A DNA stretch of 64,000 nt from an uncultured Dysgonomonas sp. (lineage in GTDB: Bacteria; Bacteroidota; Bacteroidia; Bacteroidales; Dysgonomonadaceae). Below, piece by piece: positions 37,755 through 46,931 of this stretch (position 1 is the first letter of the stretch; each line of letters opens with the position of its first letter). Under the pieces are notes generated by a model. The model worked only from the letters and a program-made list of their open reading frames with translations. It searched no databases and was not told the DNA's origin. The stretch is from assembly GCA_937875275.1 (NCBI GenBank), contig CALNCC010000146.1, forward strand, positions 1 through 64,000, given 5' to 3'. A program made the translations under genes and the position numbers.

Positions 37755-39275
37755 TTACTTATTTTTTTTGTCGTCTTTCGTTGTTTTGTCTTCGCCAGCC
37801 AAAGGGATAGTTACCGTCTCTTTCGCGTCTTCTCCTTTCAGATAAGTAGGAAGGTTCATTCCTGCCATATTGAACAAATCATTTAAAGGGGGAACAGATT
37901 TCATCAACCCCGACATAAAGTTAGCTGTCGTAGTTTGGTTATTACCGGCACCTGCACCATTCGGCGAATCCCAAACAGTAATCTTATCAATCTTGATATT
38001 CTTGATGGCTTCCACCTGAGTTTTAACCAGTTCCGGCAACTTTTCGATCAACAACAATTGGTATGCAGCAGTAGGATCGTTGTTGGCAGCGTGTACCATA
38101 TCTTTGTATCCTTCTGCCTGCTTGGTCAATATTTCGTAGATACCTCTCGCTTCTGCATCCATTTTTGCAAATATTGCATCGGCTTCCCCTTTTGCTTGCT
38201 CTCTTAGCTTTTCTGCTTGCGCCTGTGCTTCGATGATGATCTTTTGTTTTTCAATTTCAGTTGGCACCACTACATTGGCAATCTGCGTAGAACGTTCTCT
38301 TTCGGCACGAGCCAACTCGGCATTCTTTTCCGCAAGATATGCTTCTTCCAAAGCTTTCGCTTGTTGTACTTTCTCAGCAGCGATGGCGATTTTCAGAGCT
38401 TCAGCTTCTTTTTCACGACGTTGAGCGTCGGAATTAGCAATGGTAATCTTAGCGATATTTTCCCCTTCAACAGCAATTGAGTTTGCTTCTGCCACTTTCA
38501 CACGAGTATCTCTCGTTGCTTCTGCCTTACCAATAGATTCATCTCTGCTGGCTCCGGCAATACTTACCTCTCTATCTTTCTGCGTAATAGCTATTTTCAC
38601 ATCACGATCACGCGTTGTTTCGGCTATTTTCACATCACGATCTCGATCTGCAATAGCTTTCCCTGTTTCTCCAAGTTTTTCTTGTTCCGCCACGCTTACT
38701 TTCGCTTCATTGATAGCTTTTGCAGCAGCTTCTTTTCCTAATGCCTCGATGTATCCTGACTCGTCATTGATGTCGGTTACGTTCACATTGATCAGTTTCA
38801 GACCTATTTTGCGAAGCTCGGTATCAACATTTACAGATATATTATCTAAAAATTTATCTCTGTCCGAGTTGATTTCTTCGATCATCATCGTTGCGATAAC
38901 TAGACGTAGCTGCCCCAACAAGCGTTCTGCGGCATTGTTCATATTATCTTTTTCCGTAGAGATAGCAATCGTAAAACGACAAGGAACATCAACACGAATA
39001 TTCTGCTTACTCAGCGCACTTTTCAGGTTTGCCTCAATCGAAATCGGCTTAAGATCAAGATATGCAAAATCCTGTATAACAGGAACAATAAAGGCTCCAC
39101 CACCGTGAATACATTTCGCTGATGCACCTCCTGTTCGTCCATACACAACAAGTATCTTATCGGATGGGCAACGCTTGTATCTCGATGCCATCGCCGCTAC
39201 GAGCACACATACAACTATCGCCGCTGCAATAACAATAACAAGAGCTCCTCCTCCGTCAAAAAAGTTTAAATCCAT
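37755..39275 (-). CDS. Flotillin family protein (SPFH domain)
   Basis: Membrane scaffold protein thought to organise functional microdomains. N-terminal hydrophobic hairpin (ALVIVIAAAIVVCVLVAAM), SPFH domain (about 35-190), then a long coiled coil rich in Ala, Glu and Lys, and a Gly/Asn-rich C-terminal tail (SPNGAGAGNNQTTT). Residues 212-266 form five consecutive 11-residue units beginning with D (DRDVKIAETTR, DRDVKIAITQK, DREVSIAGASR and two weaker ones). 506 residues. It is 38 bases downstream of an NfeD-like gene, the same pairing as Bacillus yuaF-yuaG. Confidence 0.92.
   Translation of the reverse strand: MDLNFFDGGGALVIVIAAAIVVCVLVAAMASRYKRCPSDKILVVYGRTGGASAKCIHGGGAFIVPVIQDFAYLDLKPISIEANLKSALSKQNIRVDVPCRFTIAISTEKDNMNNAAERLLGQLRLVIATMMIEEINSDRDKFLDNISVNVDTELRKIGLKLINVNVTDINDESGYIEALGKEAAAKAINEAKVSVAEQEKLGETGKAIADRDRDVKIAETTRDRDVKIAITQKDREVSIAGASRDESIGKAEATRDTRVKVAEANSIAVEGENIAKITIANSDAQRREKEAEALKIAIAAEKVQQAKALEEAYLAEKNAELARAERERSTQIANVVVPTEIEKQKIIIEAQAQAEKLREQAKGEADAIFAKMDAEARGIYEILTKQAEGYKDMVHAANNDPTAAYQLLLIEKLPELVKTQVEAIKNIKIDKITVWDSPNGAGAGNNQTTTANFMSGLMKSVPPLNDLFNMAGMNLPTYLKGEDAKETVTIPLAGEDKTTKDDKKNK
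38478..38642 (-). repeat. Five 11-residue (33-bp) repeats in the flotillin coiled coil
   Basis: In-frame units coding DRDVKIAETTR, DRDVKIAITQK, DREVSIAGASR, DESIGKAEATR and DTRVKVAEANS. The first two are nearly identical at DNA level (CGTGATGTGAAAATAGC occurs twice). Eleven-residue periodicity fits a right-handed coiled coil. Confidence 0.75.
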
Positions 39276-39313
39276 AATTTTCTTTGTATTTATATATATT
39301 TGTTAAATTATTT

Positions 39314-39883
39314 TCAGATAGGCTTTACTATAAGCATGTTATCCTCCAATGCTGTAATTCTGACCACCATTCCAGTCTTCAAATCCATATCGGAAGGATT
39401 CATTGCTGTAAGTTCGCGGGTAGATCCATTTACGCTCACAAACACTTTACCTTTTCCCTTATTGTTAGCCGGAATATTAGTATATACGTCAGCCGTTTTT
39501 CCAACAGTATCTTCGATATTGAACGAATTATCTTCGGCAAGCCTCATCATGGCTCTCATTATGAAAAAGAATAGCGCAACAAAAACACAACCGATCAATG
39601 CAGCTACGAGGCTCAATATAATTTTGTTGTCAAACGAATAATAGAGTCCGACTCCTGCCCATCCCAATCCTAAAAGGAAATTGATAAGGTTACGCAGCGA
39701 AAACAGTTGGAACGAGGAACCTGCATCATCGAAATTACTGTCGAAATCGGCATCAACACCCGTGTCCGAATCTGCCCCCATAAAGGTCATAATAGTCTGT
39801 ATAATAAATATTATGCTGGCAGCTATTGCGATATACCAATATATCTGCAAGGTAGAATCCATATTTGAAAAAAACTCTTTCAT
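39314..39883 (-). CDS. NfeD-like membrane protein
   Basis: A 189-residue partner of flotillin. Membrane helices near 15-35, 65-85 and 88-112, an acidic loop (GADSDTGVDADFDSNFDD) between the first two, and a C-terminal OB-fold (about 125-189, GKTADVYTNIPANNKGKGKV, MVVRITALEDNMLIVKP) as in NfeD/YuaF. It lacks the N-terminal ClpP-like protease of long NfeD proteins. First gene of the NfeD-flotillin-lipoprotein-MscS run; its promoter should lie in the divergent gap before the TlpA gene at 40029. Confidence 0.85.
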   Translation of the reverse strand: MKEFFSNMDSTLQIYWYIAIAASIIFIIQTIMTFMGADSDTGVDADFDSNFDDAGSSFQLFSLRNLINFLLGLGWAGVGLYYSFDNKIILSLVAALIGCVFVALFFFIMRAMMRLAEDNSFNIEDTVGKTADVYTNIPANNKGKGKVFVSVNGSTRELTAMNPSDMDLKTGMVVRITALEDNMLIVKPI

Positions 39884-40028
39884 AGCAGTACTTATTTTAG
39901 AAATTATTTGGTTTACACAAATTTAATAAAATTCCTCAATTCACCAAGTGTATTTAGATAAAAAAACGGGCTTGTTGCTGATAAAATATAATTACCTTCG
40001 CTCAGTTTTTATTCAAACCAAAACTTAA

Positions 40029-41222
40029 ATGATGATTATGAAAAACTGGTTATTTATTCCGATATTAATATTTACGCTTCTCCTTAGCAGCTACAGCAGT
40101 TATACTCCGCCATCCTTAGTTGCCGAGATTGACGGCTTAGGCAATGACACTATTCTTTTATTTATTCATCCATTATCAGAGGCAGTTGAAAATGACGCTA
40201 ATTTAAAACAGGACACAATCGTCGCAAAGGACAACCGATTTGAATATACAGTTCCGTACGATGGCGATGCATTGGTATATTTTGTACCTAATTCGTTGAC
40301 AAAATCGGAGACAGGAAGGAGATCCCTTTCTTTCTCGGGATTGATTCCGGTGATGATAAAATCGGGTAAACAGGTAAAACTAAAGGGTAAATTAGACGGT
40401 TCTTACATAGAATACAGCACTGACGACAAGGGGTTCAATAGCGATTACATGGCCAGCAGAAATGAATACAAGAATCTCCTTTTGGGGATGGATAGCCTAA
40501 ACAATCTAATTCAGTTCTACACCATGTCCCCTCAAGCTCCACAGAATCAGGACAAATTGATTCATTCTTTGTTCGATAAAAGAAATGCAATTAGATACGA
40601 GCAAGATAAAGTGATGGTCAACTATATGAAAAAGAATTTAGACAAAGATTTATCAGGCTATTATCTGTTGCGGCGACCGACTGAATATTTCATTGAATAT
40701 TATGACCAGTTAGAAAACAGCGTGAAGAATGGTGCGTTTAAAGTTCAATTGGATAAAATGTTGGTTGAGGCTAAAAAATATGAACAAAAAATAGAGAACG
40801 AGTCGAATGTAAAAGCTGGAGAAACAGCTCCCGACTTCACACTCAAAGATATTGAGGGAAATGATTTTACGCTATCATCAATAAAAGGGAAATATATTGT
40901 TCTCGACTTTTGGGGCAGTTGGTGTGGTCCGTGTATCAGTGGATTTCCTCATATGAAAGAGTATTACAATAAATATAAAGACAAGGTCGAGTTTGTCGGG
41001 ATTGCATGTAAGGACAAAGAAGACAAATGGAAAAACGCTGTGGACAAGGCAGAACTCACATGGGTTCAATTGATAAACGACCCGAGTCGGGACGTAACTG
41101 TAACTTATTCCATTATGGCCTATCCGACAAAGATCATACTCGATGAAAATAGGAAAATCATAGCATTTATTCGGGGCGAATCTGTCGAGTTTTACAACAA
41201 GCTGGACGAGATACTCGAATAA
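40029..41222 (+). CDS. TlpA-like thiol:disulfide oxidoreductase with N-terminal DUF4369-type domain
   Basis: Exported thioredoxin-fold protein. N-terminal hydrophobic export signal (MKNWLFIPILIFTLLLSSYS, no lipobox cysteine), a beta-rich DUF4369-like domain (about 30-130), a helical linker, and a C-terminal AhpC/TSA-type thioredoxin domain (about 260-397) with active site WCGPC (C299, C302) and cis-Pro in AYPTKIILD. It should reduce or exchange disulfides of periplasmic proteins. Start ATG at 40029, or 40038 for MKNW. It is divergent from nfeD; a near -7 match TACCTTCG lies about 30 bases upstream. Confidence 0.88.
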   Translation: MMIMKNWLFIPILIFTLLLSSYSSYTPPSLVAEIDGLGNDTILLFIHPLSEAVENDANLKQDTIVAKDNRFEYTVPYDGDALVYFVPNSLTKSETGRRSLSFSGLIPVMIKSGKQVKLKGKLDGSYIEYSTDDKGFNSDYMASRNEYKNLLLGMDSLNNLIQFYTMSPQAPQNQDKLIHSLFDKRNAIRYEQDKVMVNYMKKNLDKDLSGYYLLRRPTEYFIEYYDQLENSVKNGAFKVQLDKMLVEAKKYEQKIENESNVKAGETAPDFTLKDIEGNDFTLSSIKGKYIVLDFWGSWCGPCISGFPHMKEYYNKYKDKVEFVGIACKDKEDKWKNAVDKAELTWVQLINDPSRDVTVTYSIMAYPTKIILDENRKIIAFIRGESVEFYNKLDEILE

Positions 41223-41306
41223 GTCATAATCCTCTGGATGTCTGATCAGTGGCTCGCATTCAGAAATAAAGCTTTTAGAATACTTATTTTTCTCTCAAAA
41301 AATCAC

Positions 41307-41314
41307 TACTTTTG
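41307..41314 (+). promoter_or_regulatory. -7 promoter element of the formate/nitrite channel gene
   Basis: TACTTTTG fits TAnnTTTG, 18 bases before the ATG at 41333. It overlaps the in-frame TTG at 41312 and so excludes that as the start. Confidence 0.55.
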
Positions 41315-41332
41315 GCGAATTTTTTGAGAGAA

Positions 41333-42133
41333 ATGAAAAGTTATTATAGCCCTAAAGAAACGACAGCACAATTTGCTGCCTCAGGTATCTACAAGAGTAA
41401 GTTACCACTATCTAAGTTTTGTCTGTTAGCAACCCTCGGTGGAGTTTTTATCGCCTTCGGAGGTTTTCTGTCCGTCATCATCGCCGGAGGAATGCCGGGT
41501 GTTGGTGCCGAAAATCCGGGATTGATTAAATTTATTGCCGGAGCAGCTTTCCCCGTCGGTCTCATTATGGTATCTGTAACCGGAGCCGATCTGTTCACAA
41601 GCGATTGTGCAGCACTCGCCTACCCTGCTCTGCAAAAGCAGATTAAAATATCTACATTCGTCAAAATACTTATCTTGTCATACCTGTTCAATGGTATAGG
41701 TGCGCAACTTGTTGCCGGATTACTATCTTCGGGCTTAGGCTATTTCGACAAAGAACCGTGGCAATCGTATCTACATCACTATTCAGAAGCTAAGGTAAAC
41801 CAAGATTTCCTTAAGGTATTCATCAAAGGTATCGGTGCTAACTGGCTTGTCTGCTTAGGTATGTGGATGGGCTATGCCTCGAAAAGCATCGAAGGAAAAT
41901 GTATAGGAATATGGATTCCCGTTATGCTTTTCGTTACGTTAGGATACGAGCACTCCATTGCCAATCTCTTCTTTATTCCTGCTGCAATATATTCGGGTGC
42001 AGACATCATGTGGAGCGATTTCATCTTGCAGAACCTACTCCCCGCAACCTTAGGCAATCTCGTCGGCGGGTCGTTGCTCGTTGGTTGCGTGTATTGGTTC
42101 TTGTATCTGAAAGAAGAGAATACTGCCCACTAA
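41333..42133 (+). CDS. Formate/nitrite transporter family protein
   Basis: Pentameric anion channel of the FocA/NirC (FNT) family, probably exporting formate made during fermentation. 266 residues, six helices, with the family motifs GAAFPVGLIMVSVTGADLFT (first half) and KGIGANWLVCLGMWMGY and LLPATLGNLVGGSLLVGCVYW (second half). No formate-lyase or nitrite reductase gene is adjacent. Single-gene unit by spacing. Confidence 0.9.
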   Translation: MKSYYSPKETTAQFAASGIYKSKLPLSKFCLLATLGGVFIAFGGFLSVIIAGGMPGVGAENPGLIKFIAGAAFPVGLIMVSVTGADLFTSDCAALAYPALQKQIKISTFVKILILSYLFNGIGAQLVAGLLSSGLGYFDKEPWQSYLHHYSEAKVNQDFLKVFIKGIGANWLVCLGMWMGYASKSIEGKCIGIWIPVMLFVTLGYEHSIANLFFIPAAIYSGADIMWSDFILQNLLPATLGNLVGGSLLVGCVYWFLYLKEENTAH

Positions 42134-42268
42134 ATCGCATCCAAATTTCCTTTCTAAAGATCGTCATTTACCGCTCATCTATCCCCATCGTAGGAGAAGA
42201 GAAGCTATCTTATGCAAGATAAGAAGATAAACTCTACCTTATTTTGCTGTGGTCTTCTTTATTTTTAG

Positions 42269-42276
42269 TAATTTTG
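42269..42276 (+). promoter_or_regulatory. -7 promoter element of pheT
   Basis: TAATTTTG fits TAnnTTTG, 43 bases before pheT; a TTTTG at 42242-42246 could be the -33 element, though the spacing of 22 is long. Confidence 0.45.
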
Positions 42277-42318
42277 GCGGACTTGAAAATAAAATACATA
42301 TAATCATCTTTTTATATT

Positions 42319-44778
42319 ATGAATATCTCATATAATTGGCTTAAAGAATATCTTGATTTTGATCTTACTCCGGAAGAAACATCTGCTGCGCTAACATCTA
42401 TCGGTCTCGAAACCGAAGGTATAGAAGAAGTGCAAGCCATAAAAGGTGGTCTTGAAGGGCTTATCGTTGCCGAAGTGTTGACATGCGTAGACCATCCCAA
42501 TTCCGATCACTTACACGTTACGACTGTCGATCTGGGCGATGGTGTGCCATTGCAGGTAGTCTGCGGAGCACCCAATGTTGCAGCCGGACAAAAAGTGATT
42601 CTCGCAACGGTAGGGACAACAATGTATTCGGGAGAGGAATCATTCAAAATTAAGAAATCTAAAATCAGAGGCGAAGAGTCGAATGGTATGATTTGCGCCG
42701 AAGACGAAATAGGTATCGGAGAGAGCCACGACGGAATCATCGTTTTGCCGGCTGATGCCAAAGTGGGCACGTTAGCTAAGGATTATTATAATGTAAAAAG
42801 TGATTATGTTTTAGAGGTTGATATTACGCCAAACCGTGTCGATGCTGCTTCACATTTCGGAATAGCAAGAGACTTGGCAGCCTATCTGAAAAAAAACAAG
42901 AAGAAAGGGACTTTGACAAGACCGTCAATTGAGGCTTTCAAAAAAGAAATAGCAGAAGGAGAAGTCGTTGTTGAAGTGGAAAACAGCGAGGCTTGTCCAC
43001 GATATGCTGGAGTAACAATCAAAGGCGTAGATGTAAAAGAAAGCCCCGAATGGTTGAAACAAAGCCTTGAGGCAATCGGATTGCGCGCAATAAATAATGT
43101 TGTGGATGTTACTAACTACGTTTTGCACGAACTCGGACATCCGCTACATGCTTTCGATATGGCACACATATCGGGAGGAAAAGTGATCGTGAAAACATTG
43201 CCCGAAGGAACAAAATTCACAACTCTTGACGAAGCTGAACGCACATTGAGCGACAGAGACCTTATGATCTGCAATGACAAGGAAGGCATGTGTATCGGTG
43301 GGGTATTTGGCGGATTGAGGTCGGGTGTAACAGAATCGACAAAAGATGTTTTTCTCGAATCGGCATACTTCAACCCTACATGGGTACGTAAAACGGCTCG
43401 CCGTCATGGATTGAACACCGATTCATCGTTCCGTTTCGAAAGAGGTTGCGACCCTAACGATACAATATACGTACTGAAAAGAGCTGCCTTGCTGATACAA
43501 GAAGTTGCAGGAGGACAAATTTGCGGAGAGATACAGGACGTATACCCGACACAAATAGAAAAACCGCAGGTAGAATTAACCTACAACAAGGTAAACAGTC
43601 TTATCGGCAAAACTATTGAAAAAGAGACTGTCAAATCTATTCTCAACAGTATTGAAATAGAGATTTTGAAAGAATCGGACGACCTGCTCACATTAGCTAT
43701 TCCGACATATCGTGTCGATGTACTTCGCGATGTGGACGTTATCGAAGACATATTGCGCATATACGGGTACAATAATGTAGAGATAGGCGAAGGAGTAAAA
43801 TCGAACTTATCGTACGAAACACCGACTGACAAGAGTTACCGTCTGCAAGAACTGATTGCTGAGCAATTGACCGGAGGAGGCTTCCGTGAGATAATGAATA
43901 ACTCTCAGACTAAGGAAGCGTATTATTCCGAATCGGAGGTCTATCCTATTTCACATTCCGTTCGGCTGCTGAATCCATTGAGTGCCGACCTGAGTGTAAT
44001 GCGCCAGACCATACTGTATGGCGGATTGGAAAGTATAGCATACAACAGAAATCGCAAAAATTCTGATTTAAGTTTCTACGAATTTGGGAATTGCTATTTC
44101 TACGATGCTGACAAAAAGATTGAAGGCGAGAATCTGAAAGAATACTCCGAAGAATTGCATCTTGGACTGTGGTTGACAGGTAATTCAGTGAGTACAAGTT
44201 GGGCGTCGTCAGACGAAAAAACATCGGTGTATCAACTGAAAGCGTACGTAGAAAATATACTTGGCAGATTGGGTATAAGTGGTAAGCAATATAGCTACGA
44301 ACAATTTTCTAACGAAATATACAGTACGGGAGTAACCATCAAAACACGCAATCGTGAACTTGGTACCTTAGGTATTGTCAGCCAAAAACTCATGAAATCG
44401 TTCGACATAGCTGCTGAAGTATATTTTGCTGAGTTGAACTGGAACGCCTTAATGAAAGAGATAAAAACACACACAATTACATATAGCGAGATATCTAAAT
44501 ACCCATCAGTTAGCAGAGACTTGGCATTGTTGCTCGACAAGAATGTATTGTTCGATCAGATAGAACAAATCGCATTTAAAGCAGAACGCAAATTGTTGAA
44601 AAAAGTTTCTTTATTCGATGTATATGAAGGAAAGAATCTACCGGAAGGAAAAAAATCTTATGCAGTAAACTTCCTTCTTCAAGATGATGAAAAAACATTG
44701 AATGACAAGCAGATTGACGGAATAATGAACAAGATTTTCACAAGCATAGAAAAAGAATTGGGTGCTCAGTTGAGATAA
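42319..44778 (+). CDS. pheT: Phenylalanyl-tRNA synthetase beta subunit
   Basis: Beta chain of the alpha2beta2 enzyme that charges tRNA-Phe. 819 residues with all domains: N-terminal MNISYNWLKEYLDFDLTPEE, OB-type tRNA-binding domain (about 40-150, VLTCVDHPNSDHLHVTTVD), B3/B4 editing domain (about 210-380), B5 domain (about 405-475), catalytic-like core, and the C-terminal ferredoxin-fold anticodon-binding domain (about 725-819, KYPSVSRDLALLLD). pheS is not adjacent, as is common in Bacteroidota. Confidence 0.97.
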   Translation: MNISYNWLKEYLDFDLTPEETSAALTSIGLETEGIEEVQAIKGGLEGLIVAEVLTCVDHPNSDHLHVTTVDLGDGVPLQVVCGAPNVAAGQKVILATVGTTMYSGEESFKIKKSKIRGEESNGMICAEDEIGIGESHDGIIVLPADAKVGTLAKDYYNVKSDYVLEVDITPNRVDAASHFGIARDLAAYLKKNKKKGTLTRPSIEAFKKEIAEGEVVVEVENSEACPRYAGVTIKGVDVKESPEWLKQSLEAIGLRAINNVVDVTNYVLHELGHPLHAFDMAHISGGKVIVKTLPEGTKFTTLDEAERTLSDRDLMICNDKEGMCIGGVFGGLRSGVTESTKDVFLESAYFNPTWVRKTARRHGLNTDSSFRFERGCDPNDTIYVLKRAALLIQEVAGGQICGEIQDVYPTQIEKPQVELTYNKVNSLIGKTIEKETVKSILNSIEIEILKESDDLLTLAIPTYRVDVLRDVDVIEDILRIYGYNNVEIGEGVKSNLSYETPTDKSYRLQELIAEQLTGGGFREIMNNSQTKEAYYSESEVYPISHSVRLLNPLSADLSVMRQTILYGGLESIAYNRNRKNSDLSFYEFGNCYFYDADKKIEGENLKEYSEELHLGLWLTGNSVSTSWASSDEKTSVYQLKAYVENILGRLGISGKQYSYEQFSNEIYSTGVTIKTRNRELGTLGIVSQKLMKSFDIAAEVYFAELNWNALMKEIKTHTITYSEISKYPSVSRDLALLLDKNVLFDQIEQIAFKAERKLLKKVSLFDVYEGKNLPEGKKSYAVNFLLQDDEKTLNDKQIDGIMNKIFTSIEKELGAQLR

Positions 44779-44817
44779 TGATAAACACCCGATTGTAACT
44801 AAAACCATTTTTTATCC

Positions 44818-46860
44818 ATGAAACACAAAAGAAAGATCACATTGCTGTTAGCTTTAGCTTGCTGCATATCCGTTGCGATATCACAAAGCAAACAGGGTGA
44901 AGCAGGCAACTATCTGAACAACCGCAGCCCACTGGTGCAAAAGCCGTATATGGAGTTGCCCTTAGGTAGCATCAAAGCGCAAGGCTGGTTGTTAGAAATG
45001 CTCAAACGTCAAAAATCTGGAGCGACCGGGCATATGCACGAATTGTATCCGCAAGTTATGGGAGAGCGTAACGGATGGCTTGGCGGCGATGGCGATCAAT
45101 GGGAAAGAGGACCATACTGGATCGACGGCCTTCTACCCCTTGCTTACATTCTCGACGACAAAGAACTGAAAGACAAAGCTCAACCTTGGGTTGAATGGGC
45201 ATTGAACAGTCAGCGCGAAGACGGATTCTTCGGTCCAGCAAAAGACTATCCAGCCGAATCGGGAATACAACGCGACAATGCCGCAGACTGGTGGCCACGT
45301 ATGGTTGTACTCAAAATTTTACAACAATACCATTCTGCAACAAAGGATCAACGTGTTGTATCTTTCATGACTAAGTATTTCCAATATCAATTGAAAACAT
45401 TGCCGGAAAAACCTCTTGGCAATTGGACATATTGGGCTGAATATCGTGCATGTGATAACTTGCAAGCAGTATACTGGCTATATAATATAACCGGTGACTC
45501 GTTCTTGCTCGACTTGGGTAACTTGCTGCACAAACAAAGTATCAATTTCACCGACATGTTCAACAATGGACATACATTGAGCAACCAGGCAACAATACAC
45601 TGTGTGAATCTTGCACAAGGTATAAAAGAACCGATTATCTACTATCAGCAAGCTAACGACAAAAAATATATTGATGCCGTAAAGAAAGGATTTGCCGATC
45701 TGAAGAAATACAACGGACAGGCACAAGGAATGTATGGTGGTGACGAACCTCTACATGGCAACAACCCTACTCAGGGCGTAGAACTTTGCTCTATCGTAGA
45801 GATGATGTTCTCGTTAGAGAAAATGATTGAGATAACAGGCGACCTTGCATTTGTAGATCATTTAGAGAAAGTAGCTTTCAATGCGCTACCGACACAGATA
45901 ACTGACGACTTTATGCACAAACAATATCTACAACAAGCCAATCAGGTGATGGCTACAAGACACAAACGTAACTTCTACGAAGATTATAGCCATGTGTGCA
46001 CCGATGTTGTTTACGGATCAAAAACGGGTTATCCGTGCTGTTATTCAAACATGCACCAAGGCTGGCCTAAATTCACACAAAACCTGTGGTATGCAACACC
46101 CGACAATGGGCTTGCCAGTCTCATATTCTCTCCGTCGGAGATTACAGCCAAAGTAGCAAACGGAATTGAGGTTCGCATTACAGAAGATACTTATTATCCG
46201 ATGGATGATAAAATCAAATATACTGTCAACATACAAGACAAAAAACAGAAAACGGTTGACTTTCCTTTTCATGTGAGAATACCAAGCTGGTGTAAAAAAG
46301 CGGAATTGACACTGAATGGTTCTCCATTGAAAACCGTAGAAGGCGGACGCGTTGAGATCGTGAAGCGTGTGTGGAAGAGCGGAGACATATTGGAACTTCG
46401 TTTGCCGATGGAAATAGAAACACAAGGTGGTTGGTACGAAAATTCGGTTTCAATAGAAAGAGGTCCATTAGTATATGCTTTGAAGATGAACGAAAACTGG
46501 TCGAGAACAGATCTGGAAGGAGATGAGATCAACCAATTTGGCGAATTTTATCTGCAAGCAAAATCCGACACCAAATGGAATTATGCTTTGATGAATGGCG
46601 ATCGCCGCAAGCCAAATGAAATATACACAGTGAAGGTAGATGAAGAAAAAATGAAATCAAGCTATCCGTGGAATTTAGAGAATGCCCCTATCGAAATAAA
46701 AGTGAGAGGTAAAGCTCATGCACATTGGGGACTCTATAATGAAATGACAGGACCACTGCCACTCTCGGTAGGACATACACCCGAACCGATGGAAGATTTT
46801 ATTCTTATCCCTTATGGATGTACAACATTGAGAGTTTCTCAATTCCCTGTCGTATATTAA
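44818..46860 (+). CDS. Secreted GH127-type beta-L-arabinofuranosidase
   Basis: Secreted glycosidase of the GH127 (DUF1680) group, retaining enzymes that use a zinc-bound cysteine as nucleophile. Signal peptide, (alpha/alpha)6 barrel (about 60-440) and C-terminal beta domains. The expected metal and catalytic residues are present: E322 and C324 in GVELCSIVE, and C407-C408 in PCCYSNMHQGWPKF, plus an N-terminal MGERNGWLGGDGDQWERGP motif. It acts on plant arabinofuranosyl glycans if the family assignment holds, but related families cleave other sugars. 680 residues. It sits 39 bases after pheT, between housekeeping genes, away from the PUL at the start of the window. Confidence 0.88.
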   Translation: MKHKRKITLLLALACCISVAISQSKQGEAGNYLNNRSPLVQKPYMELPLGSIKAQGWLLEMLKRQKSGATGHMHELYPQVMGERNGWLGGDGDQWERGPYWIDGLLPLAYILDDKELKDKAQPWVEWALNSQREDGFFGPAKDYPAESGIQRDNAADWWPRMVVLKILQQYHSATKDQRVVSFMTKYFQYQLKTLPEKPLGNWTYWAEYRACDNLQAVYWLYNITGDSFLLDLGNLLHKQSINFTDMFNNGHTLSNQATIHCVNLAQGIKEPIIYYQQANDKKYIDAVKKGFADLKKYNGQAQGMYGGDEPLHGNNPTQGVELCSIVEMMFSLEKMIEITGDLAFVDHLEKVAFNALPTQITDDFMHKQYLQQANQVMATRHKRNFYEDYSHVCTDVVYGSKTGYPCCYSNMHQGWPKFTQNLWYATPDNGLASLIFSPSEITAKVANGIEVRITEDTYYPMDDKIKYTVNIQDKKQKTVDFPFHVRIPSWCKKAELTLNGSPLKTVEGGRVEIVKRVWKSGDILELRLPMEIETQGGWYENSVSIERGPLVYALKMNENWSRTDLEGDEINQFGEFYLQAKSDTKWNYALMNGDRRKPNEIYTVKVDEEKMKSSYPWNLENAPIEIKVRGKAHAHWGLYNEMTGPLPLSVGHTPEPMEDFILIPYGCTTLRVSQFPVVY

Positions 46861-46883
46861 CACAACAGCTGAAAAGTTTTTTA

Positions 46884-46891
46884 TATTTTTG
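46884..46891 (+). promoter_or_regulatory. -7 promoter element of yebC
   Basis: TATTTTTG fits TAnnTTTG, 40 bases before the ATG. Confidence 0.5.
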
Positions 46892-46931
46892 CAACCGAAA
46901 GAAGAAATAAAGAATTTCATATTAAAATAAA

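Noticed and set aside
38440..39108. Long plus-strand ORF (222 codons) opposite flotillin
   Set aside because: It is the antisense of the repetitive Ala/Glu/Lys-rich coiled coil of flotillin; composition is Ser/Phe/Arg-rich as expected for such a shadow, with no domain or promoter.
41312..41332. TTG start for the formate/nitrite channel
   Set aside because: Overlaps the -7 element TACTTTTG; the ATG at 41333 gives the family N-terminus.
42190..42240. Hairpin TATCTT-ATGC-AAGATA after the formate/nitrite channel gene as terminator
   Set aside because: Short AT-rich stem without a T tract.
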